Part shown: piece by piece, positions 5,605 through 11,664 of the stretch
How the letters are laid out: each line of letters begins with the position of its first letter
Position numbering within the stretch: the stretch's first letter is position 1
Virus record (IMG/VR): IMGVR_UViG_3300031774_000009
Coordinates: 1-62,937 of that record
Length of the DNA: 62,937 bases
Direction: 5' to 3' (one strand)
Source: a virus
Made by a program: the position numbers and the translations under genes
The notes under the pieces: model-generated
Told to the model about the DNA's origin: nothing
The model's database searches: none
The model's input: only the letters and a program-made list of their open reading frames with translations

Positions 5605-5676
5605 AACTTGATTTTCTGTCTTGTGGTTCTTCCGAACCGCTGCAAGTAGTCTACCTGCTAGGCGGCGTAATGTCAA
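5605..5676 (-). promoter_or_regulatory. Sigma70-type promoter with hairpin leader
   Basis: -35 TTGACA (5676-5671), 17-bp spacer, -10 TAGACT (5653-5648), then a 43-nt gap to ATG at 5604. The leader holds GGTTC-GGAA-GAACC (5638-5625), a 5-bp stem closed by a GNRA-type loop. It is the exception to the 8-12 nt spacing elsewhere in the array. Confidence 0.6.
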
Positions 5677-5683
5677 CCCCTTT

Positions 5684-5956
5684 TTAATCTTTTTTTCCAT
5701 ACTTAAAAGCGGCTTGGTCAGCAGCAGTACGCAGATGTCCGCGATCAACGGGCTGGCCTTTGGTATTATGTGTCTGCATAGCAAAGTGTTTGTACCCTCT
5801 GTCGAAGTCTTCTTTAAGGCCATGCATATCTTCTGTGGTTATACTGCCCATACCTTCGATCCGTTCTGTCTCAGTAGCTTTACGCTCACTAAAGTCTTTA
5901 TGGCCGAGATTGCGTTGATGTGCTTCGAATCCGTTATTGTTCATGTTATTACTCAT
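5684..5956 (-). CDS. Polar hypothetical protein
   Basis: A 90-residue, highly polar protein starting MSNNMNNNGFEAHQRNLGHK and ending DQAAFKYGKKD. It is rich in Asn, His and Glu and probably only partly ordered. The start lies 13 nt after the stop of the 5970-6212 gene, so it is probably second in a two-gene unit. A second Met four codons in is an alternative start. No family recognised. Confidence 0.6.
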   Translation of the reverse strand: MSNNMNNNGFEAHQRNLGHKDFSERKATETERIEGMGSITTEDMHGLKEDFDRGYKHFAMQTHNTKGQPVDRGHLRTAADQAAFKYGKKD

Positions 5957-5969
5957 ACTAATTTAAAAT

Positions 5970-6212
5970 TTATCCACAAGTAGGGAAGAGTCTACCATTA
6001 CCCATTTGATCACCACCCCAGCCATGCGCTACCTCTGTACCATCTTCCTCAAGTACCCATGGCCACATATTAGTATCAGCCTGTTGAGCTATTGCCAGAG
6101 CTTCATCCATGCCAGAGTGGTCAACGCCTTCCTTGTTGGTGAAGTCTTTACTGCTAACACGATTGGAGTCTTCATCTTTCCAAGTGATTGTGTATGTCTT
6201 TCTATCTCTCAT
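5970..6212 (-). CDS. Hypothetical protein, paralogue of the 3865-4107 product
   Basis: An 80-residue protein starting MRDRKTYTITWKDEDSNRVS. It shares DHSG, the AQ motif, NxWPW and WGGD, in the same order, with the product of 3865-4107. Conserved Trp and His suggest a small folded beta/alpha domain. The start at 6212 is fixed by a promoter 10 nt upstream; longer in-frame upstream sequence overlaps the neighbouring gene in another frame. Confidence 0.7.
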   Translation of the reverse strand: MRDRKTYTITWKDEDSNRVSSKDFTNKEGVDHSGMDEALAIAQQADTNMWPWVLEEDGTEVAHGWGGDQMGNGRLFPTCG

Positions 6213-6251
6213 AACTGGATATAGCTTACCTGATTTCTTTTGCTTTGTCAA
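6213..6251 (-). promoter_or_regulatory. Near-leaderless sigma70-type promoter
   Basis: -35 TTGACA (6251-6246), 17-bp spacer, -10 TAAGCT (6228-6223), 10 nt to ATG at 6212. It overlaps the 3' end of the upstream gene. Confidence 0.6.
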
Positions 6252-6408
6252 CTTCTTTGTTATCCCACTCGAAGGGGATCTCATCCCCTTTGAGTGATGG
6301 CTCAGGCGCACCGCAAGAGTTGTTGTTGCAGTGAGGGCCAAGGTAGTGGGAGGTGTTAGCATTTAGTCCATGGAATCTGTAAGTTTGTGTCTGTGTGCAA
6401 TATGTCAT
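6226..6408 (-). CDS. Small hypothetical protein
   Basis: A 60-residue protein starting MTYCTQTQTYRFHGLNANTS, with a central CNNNSCG pair and an acidic-basic C-terminus. The longer frame of the downstream gene overlaps this region in another register. This frame is preferred because its ATG (6408) has the GTTATG context and 10-nt spacing to a -10 box. Three Cys and several His could bind metal. Confidence 0.6.
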   Translation of the reverse strand: MTYCTQTQTYRFHGLNANTSHYLGPHCNNNSCGAPEPSLKGDEIPFEWDNKEVDKAKEIR

Positions 6409-6447
6409 AACTAAAAAAATTATTATCTATTTGAATCTTAAAGTCAA
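6409..6447 (-). promoter_or_regulatory. Near-leaderless promoter
   Basis: -35 TTGACT (6447-6442), 17-bp spacer, -10 AATAAT (6424-6419), 10 nt to ATG at 6408. Confidence 0.55.
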
Positions 6448-6454
6448 TTACTTT

Positions 6455-6727
6455 TTAATAATTGTCTTTGTGGAATCTTCCTTTGGGTGTTCTATCTTCA
6501 AAGCATTTAGTGATCTCAACTACTTCAACCATGTCACCAGTCTTTTCATTATTATTCACATCAGAATCGAGGAATTGCTTTATCATCTCTTCTTCAGATG
6601 TTCCTAGTGGGTATGTATTACCCATTGAGGAATTAGTGCGAGCGAGGTAATGACCGCCTTTGTAGTTTGGATTCCTTCTTAATTTGAAGGTTACGTTTAG
6701 GAAGTTTATGTATTCTGTATCTCTCAT
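6455..6727 (-). CDS. Small hypothetical protein
   Basis: A 90-residue protein starting MRDTEYINFLNVTFKLRRNP, with beta-like N-terminal half and an acidic middle (TSEEEMIKQFLDSDVN). The ATG at 6727 is in an ATATGAGAGA context close to the shared block. No family recognised. It is probably transcribed alone. Confidence 0.65.
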   Translation of the reverse strand: MRDTEYINFLNVTFKLRRNPNYKGGHYLARTNSSMGNTYPLGTSEEEMIKQFLDSDVNNNEKTGDMVEVVEITKCFEDRTPKGRFHKDNY

Positions 6728-6769
6728 ATCAACTGCGTATATTAAACCATACTTTTTTAACAAAGTCAA
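6728..6769 (-). promoter_or_regulatory. Likely near-leaderless promoter, loose spacing
   Basis: -35 TTGACT (6769-6764) with TAATAT or TTTAAT as -10 (17-19 bp spacer), 11-13 nt to ATG at 6727. Weaker than the others. Confidence 0.45.
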
Positions 6770-6776
6770 CACCTTT

Positions 6777-7010
6777 TTACAGGCTGTCGACCATTTCTTC
6801 GACGACGTATTCGTGCCATGCGTCCACTGTGTGCTGTACAGTGTATTTATCCACAAAGCATTCGCGAACTATTTCGCTTTCCTTTTCGGCGTTGATATCG
6901 CCGAAACCCAGTTCCCAGTATTCGCATCGTGCTGCGACCTCGTTGAAGAACACTTTCCAAGAGTTTGTCAGAATGTCTGACTCGTATTTCATCTCTTTCA
7001 TATCTCTCAT
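6777..7010 (-). CDS. Small acidic hypothetical protein, first gene of left arm
   Basis: A 77-residue acidic protein starting MRDMKEMKYESDILTNSWKV, with a helical body holding CEYWELGFGDINAEKESEIV. It is the outermost gene of the minus-strand array, so it faces the divergent plus-strand region. The start is fixed by a promoter 8 nt upstream. Function unknown. Confidence 0.65.
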   Translation of the reverse strand: MRDMKEMKYESDILTNSWKVFFNEVAARCEYWELGFGDINAEKESEIVRECFVDKYTVQHTVDAWHEYVVEEMVDSL

Positions 7011-7046
7011 CTGAAAAAAGGATAGCAGAACCACAGAAAAATACAA
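7011..7046 (-). promoter_or_regulatory. Near-leaderless promoter
   Basis: -35 TTGTAT (7046-7041), 16-bp spacer, -10 TATCCT (7024-7019), 8 nt to ATG at 7010. Weaker hexamers than average. Confidence 0.5.
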
Positions 7047-7088
7047 GCTAAATCGACAAAATAATTCATTTTAATTTAGCCCCTATTC

Positions 7089-7185
7089 TGGCAGGTTCCA
7101 TGCCAACCCCCCCCATTTTTTGAAATTTTAGAGTATTCTTTTGTTATAATAACGGCCGGGGGTGGTATTTTTCAATATTGCCACC
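7089..7185 (+). promoter_or_regulatory. Divergent intergenic control region with extended -10 promoter
   Basis: The gap 7011-7268 separates the minus-strand array from the plus-strand genes. It holds an inverted repeat TGGCA-N7-TGCCA (7089-7105), a plus-strand TTGAAA (7120-7125), 19 bp, then TATAAT (7145-7150) with extended -10 TGT before it, and an inverted repeat GGTGG-N15-CCACC (7161-7185) just after the expected transcription start. The second repeat could be an operator or leader hairpin. The rest to 7268 is A/T-rich with nothing further seen. Confidence 0.5.
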
Positions 7186-7268
7186 CAAACTGAACAAAAC
7201 AAAAATTTAGTAAATTAAAAAAATCGGCGGCCCTATTTAAATTCAAACAAAAAAATATATAATCAACG

Positions 7269-8024
7269 ATGATCATCTCTAATCCTCAATACGACTGGCG
7301 CGAAAGCAACTGTAAAACTTTCGGTATGGAGGGCATAGACGAATATTTATACGAAAATTATTTAAAAAATATTGAAAAAGGGTTTTATATAGAATGCGGG
7401 GCCGCTAATGGAATAGAACAAAGCAATACCGCCGCTCTTAATTTTCATTATGGATGGAAAGGTCTTTTGATTGAACCCAATCCTTTTCAATACAAAAATA
7501 TGTCAAAACTAAGACACGATTGTTTTGCTTCTAATTGCGCTCTTGTATCCCATGAATACACAGAAGATTACATAGAAGGTTTTTTTGGCGCAGACCCGCG
7601 CTACCTTCAGGGACCAATACCCCTCTCTGAAATCAAACATTTATTAGAAAATAAGGAAGAGCTTGCTTTATACAATAACGCACCTCAAGATGCGATGTGC
7701 GGTCAAATCAAAACAAACCATGATTACGACAAAAAAAGATATTCAGATTCTACGCAAGCCCTTGAGGTGCCTGCGAAAACATTAGATTGGGTTTTGGACT
7801 CCTATGCAATAAAAAAGGCTGACTTTTTCTCGTTAGATGTGGAAGGATATGAAGTGGAAGTATTAAAAGGTTGGTCTCCCTTCAAATACCCGATTCGATA
7901 CGTCTTGATTGAAACACCATCAGAATCAAGCGTTAAAAACGACATTATTAAACAATACATGACACAACATCATTATAAAATTGAAGAAAAAATACAACAC
8001 AACACATTGTATTCTTTATCTTAA
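7269..8024 (+). CDS. FkbM-family methyltransferase
   Basis: A 251-residue SAM-dependent methyltransferase of the FkbM type, which usually O-methylates sugars or glycans. The SAM-binding region is seen as YIECGAANGIEQSNTAALNF (about residues 40-60) followed by GLLIEPNPFQY. The family's C-terminal signature FFSLDVEGYEVEVLKGW lies near residue 195. Length is normal for the family. No Shine-Dalgarno precedes the ATG, but an A/T-rich TATATAAT lies 7 nt upstream. With GT10, GT4 and oxygenase-like genes in the same region it suggests glycan modification of virion or host surface. Confidence 0.85.
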   Translation: MIISNPQYDWRESNCKTFGMEGIDEYLYENYLKNIEKGFYIECGAANGIEQSNTAALNFHYGWKGLLIEPNPFQYKNMSKLRHDCFASNCALVSHEYTEDYIEGFFGADPRYLQGPIPLSEIKHLLENKEELALYNNAPQDAMCGQIKTNHDYDKKRYSDSTQALEVPAKTLDWVLDSYAIKKADFFSLDVEGYEVEVLKGWSPFKYPIRYVLIETPSESSVKNDIIKQYMTQHHYKIEEKIQHNTLYSLS

Positions 8025-8032
8025 AATTTTCC

Positions 8033-8067
8033 TTGACAATCCAAGCGACAGCAAACAAACTACTCAC
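8033..8067 (+). promoter_or_regulatory. Possible promoter of the lectin gene
   Basis: TTGACA (8033-8038), 17-bp spacer, CAAACT (8056-8061), 6 nt to ATG at 8068. Good -35, poor -10; similar near-leaderless spacing to the left arm. Confidence 0.4.
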
Positions 8068-8880
8068 ATGACGAAGTTATATTCATTTTGTGCAATTATT
8101 ATTACCACCGTTTCTTTAACGGCCGGACCAACCATAACCCACGGAACATCAACTTATACTTTAGTTAATGATAAGCCATACACATGGCATGAAGCAAAAG
8201 TTAAAGCAGAAAGTTTAGGAGGACATTTAGCAACAATAACCTCTAAAGAAGAAAATGATGTTGTTTTCAATAAATTAAATTTAAATGGTCTGAATCCATG
8301 GCTTGGAGCTACAGATGAAAAATCTGAAGGTCAATGGCGTTGGATTACAGGAGAAACATGGACTTATACCAATTGGGGTGGCCATGGTAATGATAATGCC
8401 AATGGCAATGAACACTACCTTCATTTTCATGCTTATTTCCCTTCTCAATGGGGTGACCACAAATCAGTGATGTTTCACACTGTCGGTGACGGCAAGGGGT
8501 GTTTTATATTAGAGACACCACACAAACAAATTATTAACAATAAACCAAATACGTATGAATTAACAAAATTTATTCCTTCTGGTTTTTCTATGATACAAAT
8601 ACCCTTCTCGTATCAAAATAATTCTATACAGGCTATTTTCGGGGCTGGCCATGATTTTGTGATATATGAATATACTTTCACAAAAGACTTTTTTCACGGC
8701 GAATGGGTAATTAACGCTTACGACTCTGACTTTGAGGAATGGGACTATCCATCACATGTTTTACCTGCCGGCACGGCAGTTTGGATACTAAATAATTCTC
8801 CCTTTGTTAAAATGATAGAATTCAAGGGTCACATCCCTAAAAATTGGAAAAACGTAAAATCCACTGTAAGAATTCCTTAA
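8068..8880 (+). CDS. Secreted C-type lectin domain protein
   Basis: A 270-residue protein with a signal peptide (MTKLYSFCAIIITTVSLTAG) and a C-type-lectin-like domain at about residues 30-155. Typical features are WHEAKVKAESLGGHLATITS, NPWLGATDEKSEGQWRWITG and a final Cys-containing strand (GCFILE). The C-terminal 100 residues form a second domain (FIPSGFSMIQIPF, LPAGTAVWILNN) of the kind seen in surface proteins of PVC bacteria. The start at 8068 is chosen over the frame start at 7981 because the signal peptide begins there. It could bind glycans at the host surface or on the virion. Confidence 0.8.
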   Translation: MTKLYSFCAIIITTVSLTAGPTITHGTSTYTLVNDKPYTWHEAKVKAESLGGHLATITSKEENDVVFNKLNLNGLNPWLGATDEKSEGQWRWITGETWTYTNWGGHGNDNANGNEHYLHFHAYFPSQWGDHKSVMFHTVGDGKGCFILETPHKQIINNKPNTYELTKFIPSGFSMIQIPFSYQNNSIQAIFGAGHDFVIYEYTFTKDFFHGEWVINAYDSDFEEWDYPSHVLPAGTAVWILNNSPFVKMIEFKGHIPKNWKNVKSTVRIP

Positions 8881-8889
8881 TTTAAAAAA

Positions 8890-9609
8890 ATGGCTAAAGA
8901 AGTACAAGACAATGTTCGAGAAGAAGAATTGCGTGCTTTATTTGGTTTAACCAAAGATGAATCTACTGGTCGAAGCGGAGTTGACGCTTATTTAGATTTA
9001 AATAATACTAAATATGAGTTTGAGCTAAAATCAACAACCACCGGCAACGTAACAACAGTTCGTGACTTTGGCTTGTCTCATATAGAAAAATGGAAAAACA
9101 AGCATTGGATTATTGGCTATTATTCTAATTTGCAAATTCTTCAATATGCAATATACGCCCCGCCTTCGTTCATGAAGCAATGGATTGATGAAAAGCAAAA
9201 TTATATTGAACTTGATTTTAAGTTTGCCGCGTTAATACCTGAGAGTGTGACTATGAAGCATTTTAATGCTTTATTGCCCAACAAAAGTAGATATACATTA
9301 CAAGACGCAAAATTCATCCACAAAAAGCAGTACAGCAAGGAAAAGTATAAATCAATGATGGATCTTCATAATGGATACTCAAAAGAGCGCATGCTTGAGA
9401 TTATGCAAGACAGAATACGTTATTTAATCCAACGAGGTTCTACTTTGAATAATCCTCACATTCCAGCTAATTATTTCAAAGAGTTTCCTGCTCAATACTT
9501 CATAAAAGATGATTTTCAAAAAAACTTACAAAAGTTAATGAATAATCATTCTTCTCAAATAAAATCTCCTAATTTAAATAGAATGAGTCAGCAGTCTGAA
9601 TTATTTTAG
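8890..9609 (+). CDS. PD-(D/E)XK-like endonuclease
   Basis: A 239-residue protein. The N-terminal half carries GRSGVDAYLDLNNTKYEFEL then KST: an Asp followed about 12 residues later by E-x-K in a beta-hairpin, the layout of PD-(D/E)XK nuclease cores. HIEKWKNKHWIIGYY follows, as in some restriction endonuclease-like folds. The C-terminal half is basic and helical. No methyltransferase partner lies beside it, so a plain restriction role is unlikely; recombination, host DNA attack or exclusion are possible. Start at 8890 has an A-rich, SD-less upstream, as in many genes here. Confidence 0.6.
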   Translation: MAKEVQDNVREEELRALFGLTKDESTGRSGVDAYLDLNNTKYEFELKSTTTGNVTTVRDFGLSHIEKWKNKHWIIGYYSNLQILQYAIYAPPSFMKQWIDEKQNYIELDFKFAALIPESVTMKHFNALLPNKSRYTLQDAKFIHKKQYSKEKYKSMMDLHNGYSKERMLEIMQDRIRYLIQRGSTLNNPHIPANYFKEFPAQYFIKDDFQKNLQKLMNNHSSQIKSPNLNRMSQQSELF

Positions 9610-9734
9610 TTTTTTTTTATTTGGAGAGCAAAAATATTTTAAAAAATTAAATTTTATTATAACAAGGTGTTTTTGCGCTCAAAAGGTGCTATGCACCGCT
9701 CTGAGCACAAAGAAATGTTGTTTAAGGCAAATAT

Positions 9735-9744
9735 CGTGTAATCT
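9735..9744 (+). promoter_or_regulatory. Late-type motif (CGTGTAATCT)
   Basis: This matches the AGTGTAAT motif at 7 of the first 8 positions. It lies 16 nt before ATG 9761 and is followed by a clear AAGGGAAG ribosome binding site. The gap 9610-9760 also holds short hairpins (GGTGC-TAT-GCACC, GCTC-TGAGC). Confidence 0.35.
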
Positions 9745-9760
9745 TTTAAGGGAAGTGATA

Positions 9761-9880
9761 ATGAAAATCAACGGCGATAAAATACTTTATATTATAGGAT
9801 GGATAGCTATTAGTCCCTTTATACTAAAAGATGCAATAGTGATAGGAGTAAAATGGGTATACAAAAAAATAAAAAAATAG
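9761..9880 (+). CDS. Tiny membrane protein, holin-like size
   Basis: A 39-residue protein, MKINGDKILYIIGWIAISPF at the start, with one or two short hydrophobic helices (residues 8-30) and a basic end (KWVYKKIKK). The start at 9761 is preferred over the upstream frame start at 9686 because a good ribosome binding site precedes it. It is followed by two more envelope genes, so a holin or lysis-accessory role is possible but unproven. Confidence 0.6.
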   Translation: MKINGDKILYIIGWIAISPFILKDAIVIGVKWVYKKIKK

Positions 9881-10032
9881 ATGTATGGGGAATTTTTTCT
9901 GGTGTTGTAGCTATTGTTATCGTCATAATATTTCATTACGCTTTTAATGTTGGAGGGATAGAAGAAAGCCCTAAAAAAGAAAGGCATAACCCAGATTTAC
10001 CTCTTCAAAGATACGGATCAGGAGTAAGATGA
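9853..10032 (+). CDS. Small single-TM membrane protein
   Basis: A 59-residue protein, MGIQKNKKIDVWGIFSGVVA at the start, with a single transmembrane helix at about residues 12-33 and a polar tail. An AGGAG ribosome site lies 5 nt before the ATG at 9853. It overlaps the previous gene by 28 nt in another frame and the next by ATGA. A single-TM protein followed by a lipoprotein matches the order of i-spanin and o-spanin pairs, though the periplasmic part is short. Confidence 0.6.
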   Translation: MGIQKNKKIDVWGIFSGVVAIVIVIIFHYAFNVGGIEESPKKERHNPDLPLQRYGSGVR

Positions 10033-10340
10033 AAATTTTAATAACTATCTTAATAATTGTCATGAGCACCGGCTGTGCATCATGGGGATGGGAATCAGTT
10101 GACTCCCATCATCATCGTCATTGGGAATATGATCACGTAGATGTACTTACTCATCATTATTACGACTACGGTCATCACCATCGTTATAAAGGGCGACATT
10201 CGCACAAAAAGAGAGCTTCACGGCCTTTACCAACATCACGGCCTCCTGTACCCCCTCGACGGCCTATAAGCCCTCCTACGAGATCTATTAGTAAAGGGAT
10301 TCCTAGCGACAGGGTGCCATCAAAGAGGAACGAAAAGTAA
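10029..10340 (+). CDS. His-rich, Pro-rich lipoprotein
   Basis: A 103-residue lipoprotein: signal peptide MKILITILIIVMSTGC with lipobox STGC (Cys16). The mature chain has a His-rich half (DSHHHRHWEYDHVDV, HHYYDYGHHH, RHSHKK) and a Pro/Ser/Arg-rich tail (RPPVPPRRPISPPTRS). The Pro-rich tail recalls Rz1-type o-spanins; the His clusters suggest zinc, nickel or copper binding. ATGA overlap with the single-TM gene upstream implies joint expression. Confidence 0.7.
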   Translation: MKILITILIIVMSTGCASWGWESVDSHHHRHWEYDHVDVLTHHYYDYGHHHRYKGRHSHKKRASRPLPTSRPPVPPRRPISPPTRSISKGIPSDRVPSKRNEK

Positions 10341-10369
10341 GTTCGACTAAACATTTTAAAGATAATATT

Positions 10370-10621
10370 ATGGCAGACATAAAAGACAAACTAGCGGAAA
10401 ACGTAGAAGGTAGATATTTTGTAGATTCTGAATGTATAGATTGTGATGCATGTAGAGAATCTGCTCCAAACAATTTTACCAGAGAACCAGACGAAGGTTA
10501 TTCATACGTCTTTAAGCAACCAGTAAACGAAGAAGAAGAAAAAGAATGCAAGGAAGCAATGGATACCTGCCCTGTAGAGGCTATAGGAGTTTGTTGCGGA
10601 ACATCCTGCGGGTGTCACTAA
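10370..10621 (+). CDS. 4Fe-4S ferredoxin
   Basis: An 83-residue ferredoxin with one cluster-binding motif: Cys22-x2-Cys25-x2-Cys28 (CIDCDAC) and the remote Cys67-Pro (TCPVEAI). This is the layout of single-cluster bacterial ferredoxins, small electron carriers of the cytoplasm. Unusually, the C-terminus adds four more Cys (CCGTSCGCH), enough for another metal site. Possible partners in this window are not obvious; the 2OG-Fe(II)-type oxygenase and FkbM methyltransferase do not need a ferredoxin. It may feed a host oxidoreductase. Confidence 0.85.
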   Translation: MADIKDKLAENVEGRYFVDSECIDCDACRESAPNNFTREPDEGYSYVFKQPVNEEEEKECKEAMDTCPVEAIGVCCGTSCGCH

Positions 10622-10622
10622 C

Positions 10623-10847
10623 ATGAGTTTTCCTTGTAAAGGCTACAAAGAGCTTGCTGAAGATTGCCCGGAGATTCCAGATAATACTTGTCCTCATATA
10701 GATAAAGCTCAAGACTACTTAGAAGAGTTGCGTGATCAAAATGAAGCGCTGCGAGAGGTGGGTAAATACTGGAGAACCACAGCAATGCATTTATTACAAG
10801 AATGTTGTAGCCTTAATAGGTACATTCGGGAACTAGAGGAGAAATAG
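10623..10847 (+). CDS. Small Cys-containing coiled-coil protein
   Basis: A 74-residue acidic protein starting MSFPCKGYKELAEDCPEIPD, with six Cys: three in the first 23 residues, then two adjacent (ECCSL). The middle (KAQDYLEELRDQNEALREVG) is a clear coiled coil. It begins 1 nt after the ferredoxin stop, so the two are probably co-translated, and the Cys could relate to redox or metal handling. Function unknown. Confidence 0.6.
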   Translation: MSFPCKGYKELAEDCPEIPDNTCPHIDKAQDYLEELRDQNEALREVGKYWRTTAMHLLQECCSLNRYIRELEEK

Positions 10848-10856
10848 TGTAATATA
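10846..10856 (+). promoter_or_regulatory. Late-type promoter motif AGTGTAATATA
   Basis: The motif overlaps the stop of the upstream gene and ends 8 nt before ATG 10865. It is one of the clearest matches to the shared AGTGTAAT motif. Confidence 0.55.
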
Positions 10857-10864
10857 CATATATT

Positions 10865-11263
10865 ATGGAAGAGGCAAAAGTCAACGACAATACAAGTTTA
10901 GGTATTAATTTAAAATGGTTAGTCCAAATTATAGTAGTAGCAGCAATGGCGGTGTGGGGTTATTTTGGAATTACTTCAAAAATATCTCAATTAGAGATCG
11001 ATGTATTAAGAATGAAAGACGCGGTAGAAATGAATTCTGATTTTAGAGTAAAATGGCCCCTTGGGCAATTAGGAGCATTACCAGATGACGCTGAACAAAA
11101 TATGCGTTTAAGATTTATAGAAAAAGATATAGAGGTTATGGAGGCTCACGTCGACACCCTCCGAATCAAATCCGTACAACAAGAAGAGCTACACAATCCC
11201 CCTCATCCTTTTATGCCTCAAACACCCCCTTTAAACCATAAAGAAGCGGGCGGAGTAAGATAA
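10865..11263 (+). CDS. Single-TM protein with periplasmic coiled coil
   Basis: A 132-residue protein with one transmembrane helix (LKWLVQIIVVAAMAVWGYFG, about residues 18-37), then a charged helical part (ISQLEIDVLRMKDAVEMN; EKDIEVMEAHVDTLRIK) and a Pro-rich tail (NPPHPFMPQTPPL). Topology and size fit an i-spanin-like or membrane-anchored accessory protein. The stop overlaps the next start as TAATG. Confidence 0.6.
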   Translation: MEEAKVNDNTSLGINLKWLVQIIVVAAMAVWGYFGITSKISQLEIDVLRMKDAVEMNSDFRVKWPLGQLGALPDDAEQNMRLRFIEKDIEVMEAHVDTLRIKSVQQEELHNPPHPFMPQTPPLNHKEAGGVR

Positions 11264-11628
11264 TGGAGTTTCATTCGTATTTAAAACAGCTTAGACTAGT
11301 ACGGTTTAAGGACACCAAAAAACTATGCATGATGCTGGGTGTCTCAAAACAGGAATGGCGCAAAATTGAACGCGGAATAAACCCTCCTCCCCGAAGATCG
11401 CTATTAAACAAGTTTTGCGTTTTGACAGCCGCCTTAAGCTATGAACAGGCTCAGCTTTTTGCATTGGCTAAAAAATGGAAACCTCACGCAGACACAAATA
11501 CAGATAATCATATCTTATTAGACCCGAAGTCTAGAGCTATAGATTTCCCCTCTATACAAGAATGGAGAGAAGCCATGATAAAAGAAAATACCCCAGACTA
11601 CGAACACAAGCACTGGGGGAGGCGATGA
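11263..11628 (+). CDS. HTH (XRE/Cro-like) DNA-binding protein
   Basis: A 121-residue protein with an N-terminal helix-turn-helix: YLKQLRLVRFKDTKKLCMML then GVSKQEWRKIERGINPPP (about residues 5-45), the Cro/CI-type pattern of recognition helix followed by WxxIERG. The C-terminal part is not typical of a repressor dimerisation or cleavage domain. It may regulate accessory genes here; no integrase is present to support lysogeny. Confidence 0.7.
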   Translation: MEFHSYLKQLRLVRFKDTKKLCMMLGVSKQEWRKIERGINPPPRRSLLNKFCVLTAALSYEQAQLFALAKKWKPHADTNTDNHILLDPKSRAIDFPSIQEWREAMIKENTPDYEHKHWGRR

Positions 11629-11664
11629 ATTGTTAGATTTGGTTAAACAAAGAGTAAACTCACG

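Noticed and set aside
7981-8068. Upstream extension of the lectin gene to 7981
   Set aside because: It would overlap the methyltransferase gene and place 29 polar residues before a clear signal peptide.
8068-8880. Lectin gene as a diversity-generating retroelement target
   Set aside because: No reverse transcriptase, template repeat or A-biased variable repeat is visible in the window.
11263-11628. HTH protein as a lysogeny repressor
   Set aside because: No integrase, excisionase or opposed cro-like gene is present, and the C-terminal part is not like a CI repressor.
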